Source: CALLPQ01 sp964479275
GTDB taxonomy: Bacteria; Pseudomonadota; Alphaproteobacteria; Caulobacterales; Parvularculaceae
Direction: 5' to 3'
Assembly (NCBI GenBank): GCA_964479275.1
Contig: CAYZLR010000002.1
Coordinates: 62,001-126,000 of the forward strand
DNA length: 64,000 nt
The translations under genes were made by a program, and so were the position numbers. The notes beneath the pieces were generated by a model that made no database searches, was not told the DNA's origin, and saw nothing but the letters and a program-made list of their open reading frames with translations. Position 1 is the stretch's first letter; each line of letters starts with the position of its first letter. Of this stretch, positions 40,659 to 45,971 are shown piece by piece.

Positions 40659-40924
40659 TGAAAGATAAATTAGGAAGACATTTAGATGCAAATGATTTGA
40701 TTGTATATTCTACATCATCAAGAGATTATAATAATTTTAAATTTGCTAAAATATTAGAAGTAGAAGAGAAATCTTTAACCCTTATTCCATTGGTTGAAAA
40801 TTGGAATAAGGGTTTTCGAATCGGTAAAAAGTGTAAAATATCTCATTCTGAAAGAATTCTTAAGATTGATGACGCTACATCAGTTTTAGCTAATATGAAG
40901 TTAGAATCACTTACTCAAATTTAA
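40655..40924 (+). CDS. Hypothetical protein, 89 aa
   Basis: Not recognised. Beta-rich centre (KFAKILEVEEKSLTLIPLVE). Overlaps thymidylate synthase by ATGA. Its last three codons lie in the left arm of the 34-bp inverted repeat. Confidence 0.55.
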   Translation: MMKDKLGRHLDANDLIVYSTSSRDYNNFKFAKILEVEEKSLTLIPLVENWNKGFRIGKKCKISHSERILKIDDATSVLANMKLESLTQI

Positions 40925-41000
40925 AATCAAATCCCAAGTCCTTAAAAGATAAACCTTTAGGGAAAACTTTTAAGGACTTGGGATTTGATTTTAAATTTGA
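40915..41000. repeat. 34-bp perfect inverted repeat made of HNH C-terminal tails
   Basis: 40915-40948 and 40967-41000 are perfect reverse complements around an 18-base loop. Read outward, each arm encodes SFKDLGFDFKF or TFKDLGFDFKF, the C-terminal tail of the HNH endonucleases: the minus strand gives GLSFKDLGFDFKFE-stop, the plus strand GKTFKDLGFDFKFDPYKFL-stop. It therefore looks like two tail fragments in opposite directions. As RNA it would be a very stable hairpin between the 89-aa gene and the Ntn-hydrolase gene and may end or protect transcripts. Confidence 0.85.
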
Positions 41001-41031
41001 TCCATATAAGTTTTTATAAAGGAGAATTTTT

Positions 41032-41478
41032 TTGACTACAATTTGCTGGGACGGAGAAACATTGGCAACAGATTCTTTATTAAATTCTGATTCAGGAGTT
41101 AGCCAAGTTGAAACTAAAAAATTATTTAAAGTAAATAGATATTTTGATTTCATAAATGTGAAATTTGAAGATAAAGGATTCTATCTGGCTGGAGCTGGAA
41201 ATTACACTGAAATTTTAACTATTTTAGATACGTTAAATTTTTCAAGTATTGAAGAATCAGAATTTTTTATATTAGATATCAATTTAACTAAGTGTTATTA
41301 TATTGATAGTTATGGTATAATGGAAATTAAAGAATCTATGGCTATTGGCTCAGGAAGTCAATATGCCATGGGAGCGATGTTGGCAGGATCAAACGCAGCC
41401 GAAGCTGTTAAGATCGCGTCACAATTAGATACTGAAACAGGTGGAAATGTACAATATATAAAGGTTACATATTCTTAA
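41032..41478 (+). CDS. Proteasome-like Ntn-hydrolase, TTG start
   Basis: 148 aa, start TTG 41032 after AAGGAGA. The protein begins (M)TTICWDGETLATDS, the pattern of HslV/proteasome-beta-type subunits in which Thr2 becomes the N-terminal nucleophile; IGSGSQYAMGAMLAGSNAAEAVKIAS is the conserved second half (GSG and the helix after it). No ATPase partner is seen. It may be a phage protease or amidase that uses host unfoldases; family by motif, function inferred. Confidence 0.65.
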   Translation: MTTICWDGETLATDSLLNSDSGVSQVETKKLFKVNRYFDFINVKFEDKGFYLAGAGNYTEILTILDTLNFSSIEESEFFILDINLTKCYYIDSYGIMEIKESMAIGSGSQYAMGAMLAGSNAAEAVKIASQLDTETGGNVQYIKVTYS

Positions 41479-41489
41479 TAAAATAGTTA

Positions 41490-41517
41490 TTTACTTTTAT
41501 ACCCATTAATATATAAT
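41490..41517 (+). promoter_or_regulatory. Early promoter with near-shared initial sequence
   Basis: TTTACT (41490-41495), a 16-base spacer and TATAAT (41512-41517), followed by ATCAAGTTAAACAA, a one-base-longer form of the ATCAGTTAAA element. Confidence 0.7.
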
Positions 41518-41538
41518 ACTCATCAAGTTAAACAAATT

Positions 41539-41715
41539 ATGAAAACAACAAACGAAATTTTAAATGATACTTTAGAAGATTTACAAGAAGCATTAGTTTT
41601 AGCAGGCGGTAAATTTTTCCGTAGAGAAGAATTGTTAAATATGCCAGTAGATGAATTATTTGCTATGTGTATTTCTAATAAAATTAAATTAAAAATTAAA
41701 TTTATTTCAAAATAA
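41539..41715 (+). CDS. Small protein, 58 aa
   Basis: Starts MKTTNEILNDTLEDLQEAL, contains AGGKFFRREELLNM, and ends KIKFISK. It has its own early promoter just upstream and is followed at once by another. The N-terminal half is an acidic helix, the end is basic. Not recognised. Confidence 0.65.
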   Translation: MKTTNEILNDTLEDLQEALVLAGGKFFRREELLNMPVDELFAMCISNKIKLKIKFISK

Positions 41716-41717
41716 TG

Positions 41718-41746
41718 TTTACATTGTGATTTAAATAGTATATAAT
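41718..41746 (+). promoter_or_regulatory. Early promoter of the tRNA region
   Basis: TTTACA (41718-41723), a 17-base spacer and TATAAT (41741-41746), followed by ATCAGTTAGATAA. It points into the tRNA cluster. Confidence 0.75.
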
Positions 41747-41789
41747 GTATTCATCAGTTAGATAAATAAATTTAACTAAACAGAATTAT

Positions 41790-41837
41790 GCCGTAGTTGT
41801 ACGAATGTAGGTGGTCTGAATCCACCCTACGGCGCCA
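41790..41837 (+). ncRNA. 48-nt tRNA-like minihelix with encoded CCA
   Basis: GCCGTAG (41790-41796) pairs with CTACGGC (41827-41833), followed by GCCA. Inside, GGTGG-TCTGAAT-CCACC forms a T-arm-like hairpin (loop TCTGAAT instead of TTCGAAT). There is no room for D and anticodon arms: only 13 bases separate the acceptor strand and the T-arm. It is either a tRNA with an internal deletion or a processed minihelix RNA. Confidence 0.5.
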
Positions 41838-41852
41838 ATTTTGATATTATAA

Positions 41853-41925
41853 TGCGGAGAAGTATTGGTTATACAAACTGAAGATTAATATTTCAGTTAT
41901 CAGGTTCGATTCCTAGGCTCCGTGA
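41853..41925 (+). tRNA. tRNA-like gene, anticodon UAA (Leu by codon), imperfect
   Basis: Acceptor TGCGGAG/CTCCGTG (two G-T pairs), short D-arm GTAT/ATAC, anticodon arm TGAAG-ATTAATA-TTTCA with anticodon TAA at 41886-41888, T-loop TTCGATT. The variable region is short, whereas normal tRNA-Leu has a long one, and the T-stem has a mismatch. No CCA is encoded. It may be a decayed tRNA or an unusual one. Confidence 0.45.
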
Positions 41926-41969
41926 ACATTTGTGAGTTAATAGGCAAGGTTATAATATTAAATTTTTCT

Positions 41970-42028
41970 GATTAATTAGGTTCAAATTTGATTAAGAACC
42001 AACTGAGGTCACCTAATTAGTCTTTTTT
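41970..42028 (+). terminator. Terminator with alternative pairing
   Basis: GATTAATTAGGT (41970-41981) pairs with ACCTAATTAGTC (42011-42022, one G-T pair), followed by TTTTTT. The left arm can also form a competing small hairpin GGTTC/GAACC within the loop, so the site could work as an attenuator. Confidence 0.65.
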
Positions 42029-42035
42029 AAAGTTT

Positions 42036-42043
42036 TATAAATA
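42036..42043 (+). promoter_or_regulatory. T4-type late promoter octamer, leaderless spacing
   Basis: TATAAATA ends 5 bases before the ATG at 42049, so the transcript is predicted to begin at the A of ATG. Confidence 0.65.
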
Positions 42044-42048
42044 GATAT

Positions 42049-42153
42049 ATGAATTATACAAATACAATCAGACCGACGAATATCGCTACTAAAGAACTGA
42101 CAGTAGTGGAATATCGCGCGAATCCTATCTTTGATAAGGAGTCTGGAAGTTAA
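42049..42153 (+). CDS. 34-residue late peptide in the tRNA region
   Basis: The whole peptide is short: it starts MNYTNTIRPTNIATKELTVV and ends EYRANPIFDKESGS. It sits alone between a terminator, a perfect late promoter and a second strong terminator. No membrane segment. That isolation suggests a separate, well-expressed late mini-gene; function unknown. Confidence 0.6.
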   Translation: MNYTNTIRPTNIATKELTVVEYRANPIFDKESGS

Positions 42154-42180
42154 GTAGGTAAATACAATAGTATTTTAAGA

Positions 42181-42211
42181 GCCTACTTATTAATTTAAGT
42201 AGGCTTTTTTT
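42181..42211 (+). terminator. Strong intrinsic terminator
   Basis: GCCTACTT/AAGTAGGC (8 bp) with an 8-base loop and TTTTTTT. Upstream, TAAGTAGG at 42151-42158 can also pair with CCTACTTA, so an antiterminator form is possible. Confidence 0.8.
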
Positions 42212-42224
42212 AACACAAAATAAT

Positions 42225-42300
42225 GGTCACGTAGCTTAGCGGCAAAAGCACTCCCCTGTCAAGGGAGTAGACGAGAGTTCGAATCTCTTCGTGACCGCCA
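42225..42300 (+). tRNA. tRNA-Asp (GUC)
   Basis: Acceptor GGTCACG/CGTGACC, anticodon arm TCCCCTGTCAAGGGA with GTC, T-arm with TTCGAAT, discriminator G and encoded CCA. Confidence 0.92.
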
Positions 42301-42304
42301 AAAT

Positions 42305-42379
42305 GTACTTGTAGCTGAGATGGATTAGCGTTAGGTTGAAGCCCTAAAGACGGAGGATCGTTACCTCCCGAGTACACCA
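42305..42379 (+). tRNA. tRNA-Phe (GAA)
   Basis: Acceptor GTACTTG/CGAGTAC, anticodon arm TTAGG-TTGAAGC-CCTAA with GAA at 42338-42340, T-arm GGAGG-ATCGTTA-CCTCC, discriminator A, CCA encoded. Confidence 0.85.
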
Positions 42380-42387
42380 AGTTTCAT

Positions 42388-42463
42388 TCCTTAGAAGTTC
42401 ACCAGGTAGAACGCCGGACTGTTAATCCGGATGTTGGGAGTTCGAGTCTCTCCTAGGGAGCCA
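42388..42463 (+). tRNA. tRNA-Asn (GUU)
   Basis: Acceptor TCCTTAG/CTAGGGA, anticodon arm CCGGA-CTGTTAA-TCCGG with GTT, T-loop TTCGAGT, discriminator G, CCA encoded. Confidence 0.9.
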
Positions 42464-42468
42464 ATTTT

Positions 42469-42559
42469 ATTGGTAGTTATAGTACTGCACTAGCTCAGAA
42501 AGCACGCGAGGCAACGTATACCTCTTGCATGATCGGGAAAAACTTGAGTAACTATCAAT
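42469..42559 (+). ncRNA. Folded RNA closed by an 11-bp helix
   Basis: ATTGGTAGTTA (42469-42479) pairs with TAACTATCAAT (42549-42559), with one G-T pair. Inside there is a D-arm-like TAGCTCAG and a hairpin GAGG/CCTC, but no T-arm (no TTCRA loop) and no CCA. It occupies the place of one tRNA between tRNA-Asn and tRNA-Ile; a decayed tRNA or a separate stable RNA. Confidence 0.45.
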
Positions 42560-42561
42560 AC

Positions 42562-42636
42562 AGTCGATTAGTTTAATGGCTAAAACCCCGAACTGATAAT
42601 TCGGAGAAGAAGGATCGAGACCTTCATCGACTACCA
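42562..42636 (+). tRNA. tRNA-Ile (GAU)
   Basis: Acceptor AGTCGAT/ATCGACT (perfect), anticodon arm CCGAA-CTGATAA-TTCGG with GAT, T-arm GAAGG-ATCGAGA-CCTTC, discriminator A, CCA encoded. Confidence 0.92.
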
Positions 42637-42648
42637 CTTTTAACTTTT

Positions 42649-42656
42649 TATAAATA
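42649..42656 (+). promoter_or_regulatory. T4-type late promoter octamer
   Basis: TATAAATA, 18 bases before the ATG of the HNH gene at 42675. Confidence 0.5.
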
Positions 42657-42674
42657 ATAATAAAGTTAAAAGTT

Positions 42675-43361
42675 ATGAACTATAAAAAGATATACGATTC
42701 TCTAATTGAAAGAGGATCGAATAGAAAATTAGAGTGCTATAAAGAATCTCATCATATCCTACCTAGATGTATAGGAGGAACAGATGAAAAAGATAATTTA
42801 GTAGAATTAACCCCAGAAGAGCATTATTTAGCTCACCAATTGTTAGTTAAAATTTATCCAGACGAAGCTAAGTTAGTTTATGCTGCTAATATGATGATTC
42901 CTAATAGATCGTCTAATAAAATGTATGGTTGGTTAAGAAGGAGATTCTCTAAAGAAATATCTATTAATCAAAAAGGTAAAGGTAATTCTCAAGCTAACAC
43001 TTTTTGGGTAAGTAATATAAATGAAAGAAAAAACCTGAAACTTAAAAAGGGTGATGATATTCCTTTAAATTACTTACCAGGTAGAAATCTTTGGAAAGAA
43101 TTAGATAGGCAGTATGAATTAGAAAGAAACAAAGAAATAAAATTACAAAATAATATAGATAAAGCTAAAAAATACTATTTACTTTTTTGTGATTCTAATT
43201 ATAATTCTTTAAAATCATTTGGAGAATCAAACATGTATCCGCATTCGTATATAAGTTTGTATAAGCTCTGGAAAAAATATTTGCCGGAATATAATGAAAT
43301 ATCCGGTCAAGGTAAAAGCATTAAAAAGATAATGGGGTGTAGCTCAGAGGCAGAGCAGTAG
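42675..43361 (+). CDS. HNH homing endonuclease inserted in the tRNA cluster
   Basis: 228 aa. HNH core YKESHHILPRCIGGTDEKDNL...LTPEEHYLAHQLL from residue 22. The last nine codons (MGCSSEAEQ) and the TAG stop are read from the 5' part of tRNA-Lys (43333), so the gene runs 29 bases into the tRNA; the native end may be shorter in other phages. No NUMOD3 repeats are evident. Likely a tRNA-cluster homing element. Confidence 0.85.
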   Translation: MNYKKIYDSLIERGSNRKLECYKESHHILPRCIGGTDEKDNLVELTPEEHYLAHQLLVKIYPDEAKLVYAANMMIPNRSSNKMYGWLRRRFSKEISINQKGKGNSQANTFWVSNINERKNLKLKKGDDIPLNYLPGRNLWKELDRQYELERNKEIKLQNNIDKAKKYYLLFCDSNYNSLKSFGESNMYPHSYISLYKLWKKYLPEYNEISGQGKSIKKIMGCSSEAEQ

Positions 43362-43407
43362 ACTTTTAATCTATTGGACGGGATTTCGAAATTCCCTACC
43401 CCAACCA
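43333..43407 (+). tRNA. tRNA-Lys (UUU)
   Basis: Acceptor TGGGGTG/TACCCCA, D-arm GCTCAGAGGCAGAGC, anticodon arm TAGA-CTTTTAA-TCTA with TTT, T-loop TTCGAAA, discriminator A, CCA encoded. The HNH coding frame overlaps its first 29 bases. Confidence 0.88.
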
Positions 43408-43417
43408 AATATTAAAC

Positions 43418-43507
43418 GCGTAGACTGAGCATTGGCGAGCTCAAGTGGCTGTAACCCACCCGCATATAAATAAGTCTGTATAGGTTCAACTCCTATTCTG
43501 CGCACCA
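43418..43507 (+). tRNA. tRNA-Tyr (GUA)
   Basis: 90 nt with a long variable arm. Acceptor GCGTAGA/TCTGCGC, anticodon arm GTGG-CTGTAAC-CCAC with GTA, T-arm ATAGG-TTCAACT-CCTAT, discriminator A, CCA encoded. Confidence 0.9.
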
Positions 43508-43515
43508 CAATATAA

Positions 43516-43591
43516 GCACTTGAAGCATTTATTGGATGATGCCCGGTTTTGTAATCCGGTGAATACGGCTCGATTCCGTACTAGTGCTCCA
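43516..43591 (+). tRNA. tRNA-Thr (UGU)
   Basis: Acceptor GCACTTG/CTAGTGC (one T-T mismatch), anticodon arm CCGGT-TTTGTAA-TCCGG with TGT, T-arm TACGG-CTCGATT-CCGTA, discriminator T, CCA encoded. Confidence 0.8.
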
Positions 43592-43595
43592 AAAT

Positions 43596-43715
43596 TTAGT
43601 AATCGCTTGAATGTGATAATGAATTAATATTAAACATGTCAATGATATTATGAATTTATTGCTTGGATAAAGCACTAGGCAACTAGAGCTGATGGTTCGA
43701 ATCCATCTTACTAAA
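43596..43715 (+). ncRNA. Oversized tRNA-like RNA, 120 nt
   Basis: Acceptor TTAGTAA (43596-43602) pairs with TTACTAA (43708-43714), directly after a perfect T-arm GATGG-TTCGAAT-CCATC. The 80 bases between do not form normal D and anticodon arms; they contain a GCTTGGATAAAGC hairpin and AGC-A-CTAG-GCAA-CTAG-A-GCT with a GCAA tetraloop. No anticodon loop with T33 was found. Similar in plan to the RNAs at 46135 and 46261. Confidence 0.5.
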
Positions 43716-43734
43716 TAAAAATTTGCAAATAGCT

Positions 43735-43857
43735 CGAACTGAACCAGAAATGGTCGGACAAGATACCCGATAAGTGGTCGTGGCAGTGCCGGTAAAGTCT
43801 TAAATCAGGAAGTCATTGATTTTGAATGACTAATTCATTCTATCTAGAGAATGAATT
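43735..43857 (+). ncRNA. Folded RNA segment with five hairpins
   Basis: Hairpins in order: ACCA-GAAA-TGGT (43743-43754), TCGG/CCGA (43754-43770), TAAG/CTTA enclosing GGC-AGT-GCC (43771-43802), AGTCATT/AATGACT (43811-43831) and a perfect 10-bp AATTCATTCT/AGAATGAATT (43832-43857). No ORF and no tRNA features. Candidate stable phage RNA between tRNA-like and tRNA-Glu genes. Confidence 0.45.
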
Positions 43858-43861
43858 TTAT

Positions 43862-43936
43862 GAATCGGAAGGCAAATGGTTAGCCATCACACTTTCAATG
43901 TGACGTTAGCGGGTTCGAACCCCGTCCGGTTCTCCA
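43862..43936 (+). tRNA. tRNA-Glu (UUC)
   Basis: Acceptor GAATCGG/CCGGTTC, anticodon arm TCACA-CTTTCAA-TGTGA with TTC, T-arm GCGGG-TTCGAAC-CCCGT, discriminator T, CCA encoded. Confidence 0.85.
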
Positions 43937-43944
43937 AATTAAAT

Positions 43945-44051
43945 GTGATCTAAAGCCTATCATTTGAAGCTCAAACTTAGATTGGAGAATAAGGGTCTAA
44001 GGTGCTCTTTAAATACCAATATCACCTGAATGACGATTCAGGAATGATCAC
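43945..44051 (+). ncRNA. Folded RNA segment, about 107 nt
   Basis: Closed by GTGATC/GATCAC (43945-43950 with 44046-44051). Inside: CTTAGA/TCTAAG (43976-44001), GGTG/CACC, and a perfect CCTGAAT-GACG-ATTCAGG hairpin (44025-44042). No tRNA features, no ORF. Candidate stable RNA between tRNA-Glu and tRNA-Pro. Confidence 0.45.
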
Positions 44052-44062
44052 TTTAGCCTTAT

Positions 44063-44140
44063 CTGTGTGTAGCTCAGTCAGGTCAGAGTCCTCGCCTTGG
44101 AAGCGAGAAGCCGTTGGTTCGAATCCAACCACGCAGACCA
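44063..44140 (+). tRNA. tRNA-Pro (UGG)
   Basis: Acceptor CTGTGTG/CACGCAG, anticodon arm CTCGC-CTTGGAA-GCGAG with TGG, T-arm GTTGG-TTCGAAT-CCAAC, discriminator A, CCA encoded. Confidence 0.9.
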
Positions 44141-44148
44141 AATTTATG

Positions 44149-44231
44149 CCTCTGTGGTGAAATGGAAAACACACTGGTTTTAGATGCCAGCGACGAAAGT
44201 CTTGTCGGTTCGAATCCGACCAGGGGTACCA
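44149..44231 (+). tRNA. tRNA-Leu (UAG)
   Basis: 83 nt with a long variable arm. Acceptor GCCTCTG/CAGGGGT, anticodon arm CTGGT-TTTAGAT-GCCAG with TAG, T-arm GTCGG-TTCGAAT-CCGAC, discriminator A, CCA encoded. Confidence 0.88.
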
Positions 44232-44237
44232 AATTAT

Positions 44238-44245
44238 TATAAATA
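44238..44245 (+). promoter_or_regulatory. Possible late promoter octamer in the tRNA cluster
   Basis: TATAAATA at the start of a 108-base gap (44232-44340) between tRNA-Leu and tRNA-Arg. I see no convincing gene in the gap (a 17-codon frame reading PLSDESIVFFTDKPGLV has no start codon). The octamer could give late transcription of tRNA-Arg and tRNA-Ala. Confidence 0.4.
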
Positions 44246-44340
44246 TAATTGGATATTAATTTAATTAAGAGAAATTTATACCATTATCTGATGAATCAAT
44301 TGTTTTCTTCACAGATAAACCTGGTTTAGTATAAACTTAC

Positions 44341-44412
44341 GCCCAAGGCAATTGGATGCACACCGGCCTACGAAGCTGGTTCTTATAGGTTCGAGTCCTA
44401 TCTTGGGTGCCA
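44341..44412 (+). tRNA. tRNA-Arg (ACG)
   Basis: Acceptor GCCCAAG/CTTGGGT, anticodon arm CCGGC-CTACGAA-GCTGG with ACG, T-arm ATAGG-TTCGAGT-CCTAT, discriminator G, CCA encoded. Short D-arm. Confidence 0.88.
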
Positions 44413-44419
44413 AATTAAT

Positions 44420-44488
44420 GGGGTTGCTAGATGGGCTAGACTTGACATTTGCAATGTCGATGGCAGGGATCGTTACCCTGTAGCTCCA
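44420..44488 (+). tRNA. tRNA-Ala (UGC), CCA not clearly encoded
   Basis: Acceptor GGGGTTG/TAGCTCC (several G-T pairs), anticodon arm TGACA-TTTGCAA-TGTCG with TGC, T-arm CAGGG-ATCGTTA-CCCTG, then discriminator A without CCA. Slightly irregular. Confidence 0.65.
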
Positions 44489-44496
44489 AAAATTCT

Positions 44497-44504
44497 TATA
44501 AATA
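44497..44504 (+). promoter_or_regulatory. T4-type late promoter octamer
   Basis: TATAAATA, 28 bases before the ATG of the DUF2282-like gene at 44533. Confidence 0.55.
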
Positions 44505-44532
44505 TTATTGATTAAAATTTGAGATAAAATAC

Positions 44533-44898
44533 ATGAAAACTAAATCAATAACTTATTCAACTTTATTAGCGCTTGCTTTAACAACTTCTACTACATTATC
44601 CGCTCCTTCTTTAGAGCGATGCGCAGATGTAATTAAAGGTGGGAAAAATTCTTGCGCGGTTAAATCTCTTGGTATTTCTTGCCAGGGTCAAGCGACTGAC
44701 GACAACATGGTTGGCGCATGGATTAAAGTTCCATATGGTACTTGTTTAAATATAATTCCTATATGTGAAGGAGCTGTAAATGCTCCAGAAGGAACTAAAC
44801 CTAGAAAATTGGCTAAAGCTTGTAATAAAATTGCTGATCAAAATGATCATAAAATCACTGGTGGTAGATTGGTTGATAGATACGGCGAATCAATATGA
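44533..44898 (+). CDS. DUF2282 / BufA-like secreted cysteine-rich protein
   Basis: 121 aa. A signal peptide (MKTKSITYSTLLALALTTS, cleavage near LSA-PS) precedes a core that matches the DUF2282 pattern: ERCADVIKGGKNSCAVK, SCQGQATDDN and AWIKVPYGTCLNI, with four conserved cysteines. DUF2282 (BufA) proteins are precursors of copper-binding bufferins in proteobacteria. No modification enzymes (BufB/BufC) lie beside it. It has a late promoter, so it is made late. Family call from memory of the motif; role in a phage unknown. Confidence 0.65.
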   Translation: MKTKSITYSTLLALALTTSTTLSAPSLERCADVIKGGKNSCAVKSLGISCQGQATDDNMVGAWIKVPYGTCLNIIPICEGAVNAPEGTKPRKLAKACNKIADQNDHKITGGRLVDRYGESI

Positions 44899-45134
44899 TA
44901 AACAAGCAGACATTTTATGATTTAGCCGATATATTTGACAGATTTAGAATATTTCCTATTTTAATGATGCTATGTTATGGATATTTTGTGTTTGATGTGT
45001 TTAATTGGATTAAATCATTAGAAACTATATCTTTAGAAGCAGCGGGTATATTTTCCACTGTTACTGGCGTAGCTGGATTTGTGTTCAATTTTTATACCAA
45101 CTTATTAAGTAGGGAAGTAAAGAATGATAAATAA
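44895..45134 (+). CDS. Small two-span membrane protein, holin-like by context
   Basis: 79 aa. Two membrane segments (IFPILMMLCYGYFVFDVF and GIFSTVTGVAGFVFNFYTNL) with a charged tail. Its ATG overlaps the BufA-like stop by ATGA, so both are late. Size and topology would suit a class II holin, but the phage lysin found here (56133) is far away, so this is only a possibility. Confidence 0.5.
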   Translation: MINKQTFYDLADIFDRFRIFPILMMLCYGYFVFDVFNWIKSLETISLEAAGIFSTVTGVAGFVFNFYTNLLSREVKNDK

Positions 45135-45149
45135 AGGTGCAGTGTAACA

Positions 45150-45305
45150 ATTATTAACTCAACAACGGTTAATATCAGAATAAAAGAACTAGAGAATTTA
45201 ATAACTAATTGTAAGAATTATAAAAAGTTAAAAATTCTTGAGAAAGATCTAACATCCTTTAGATGTATAAAAATATTATTGGATAATAATGGAAAAAGTA
45301 CTTAG
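45150..45305 (+). CDS. Possible small ORF without ATG, about 51 codons
   Basis: The frame is open from a TAA at 45129 and reads INSTTVNIRIKELENLITNC...KKLKILEKDLTSFRCIKI to a TAG at 45303-45305, overlapping the next gene by 17 bases. It looks protein-like, but the only early starts are ATT codons (45150, 45153). It may be a second AUU-start gene, a decayed gene, or non-coding leader. The 154-base gap 45135-45288 holds nothing else I can see. Confidence 0.3.
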   Translation: MINSTTVNIRIKELENLITNCKNYKKLKILEKDLTSFRCIKILLDNNGKST

Positions 45306-45615
45306 AGAGTGGCTAAACGAAGAAGATTCTTCAGATAATGGTTGGTTTAAATTCGAAATGGCTGCTGACTGTGAAGAAGTATATTGTGATTTAACTATAG
45401 CTGATTGTTCGAGATCTGTTCATTTATCTATTACTTGGGCTGAAGATGATTCTAAGTATCGAAAGAATTTAGAACAGGCTAAAGCTAAAATGGATAAACT
45501 TATCGAAGGTTTAGTAAGTTTTAGAAATGATTTCGATAAATTTCACGAACATTTCTTAGAAGAAAAAGATAAAGCTATTAAAAAACGAGAAGAAGCTAAA
45601 AATAAAGAAAAATAA
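45289..45615 (+). CDS. Hypothetical protein with C-terminal coiled coil, 108 aa
   Basis: The N-terminal half is beta-rich with three cysteines (CEEVYCDLTIADC); the C-terminal half is a charged helix (KNLEQAKAKMDKLIEGL... to KKREEAKNKEK). Not recognised. Confidence 0.55.
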   Translation: MEKVLREWLNEEDSSDNGWFKFEMAADCEEVYCDLTIADCSRSVHLSITWAEDDSKYRKNLEQAKAKMDKLIEGLVSFRNDFDKFHEHFLEEKDKAIKKREEAKNKEK

Positions 45616-45618
45616 TCG

Positions 45619-45646
45619 TTTACAATATTATCCGGTAGTATATAAT
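45619..45646 (+). promoter_or_regulatory. Early promoter of the second tRNA group
   Basis: TTTACA (45619-45624), a 16-base spacer and TATAAT (45641-45646), followed by ATCAGTTAAACAA. Confidence 0.75.
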
Positions 45647-45669
45647 TATTCTATCAGTTAAACAAATAT

Positions 45670-45755
45670 ACCCTTTGTTCCTGACATCGGTCTTCTAAAC
45701 CGATCCTTTAATGTTAGGTGGTAAGTGTGAGGTTCGATTCCTCCAGAGGGTGCCA
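45670..45755 (+). tRNA. Atypical tRNA, anticodon UCU (Arg by codon)
   Basis: Acceptor ACCCTTT/AGAGGGT, anticodon-type hairpin TCGGT-CTTCTAA-ACCGA with TCT, T-loop TTCGATT, discriminator G, CCA encoded. Only about 9 bases lie between acceptor and anticodon arm, so no D-arm fits, and 25 bases follow before the T-arm. It may be a rearranged or decayed tRNA. Confidence 0.5.
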
Positions 45756-45756
45756 T

Positions 45757-45962
45757 AATACTCGGGAGCACAGTGGATGACCGTTATCATCACGACTGAG
45801 GTATTAGTACAGTTCCAAAATTTGTACTCTAAGTCTATGATTCTTAGGTTAAAAATCATCTTTTAACAATAGGTAAATTGTGAGCTAAGATTGATAGCTG
45901 GTTATCGAAACGTAAATTCGAGTTAGGAAAAGTAGTGTCAACGTTCCTTGCCTAAATCTAGA
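45757..45962 (+). ncRNA. Non-coding folded stretch, about 200 nt
   Basis: No gene. Local hairpins include AGTACA/TGTACT (45809-45831 area), TTAAAA/TTTTAA, GCTA-AGATTGA-TAGC, CGAA-ACGTAAA-TTCG and TTAGG/CCTAA enclosing AGGAA/TTCCT. It separates the atypical tRNA-Arg from tRNA-Met. It could be tRNA debris or one or more stable RNAs. Confidence 0.35.
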
Positions 45963-45971
45963 ACAAATATC

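Noticed and set aside
40911..41153. Minus-strand ORF of 80 codons as a gene
   Set aside because: Most of it is antisense to the Ntn-hydrolase gene; only the last 15 codons, in the inverted repeat, resemble an HNH tail.
43450..43470. TATAAATA inside tRNA-Tyr as a late promoter
   Set aside because: It is part of the variable arm of an otherwise regular tRNA.
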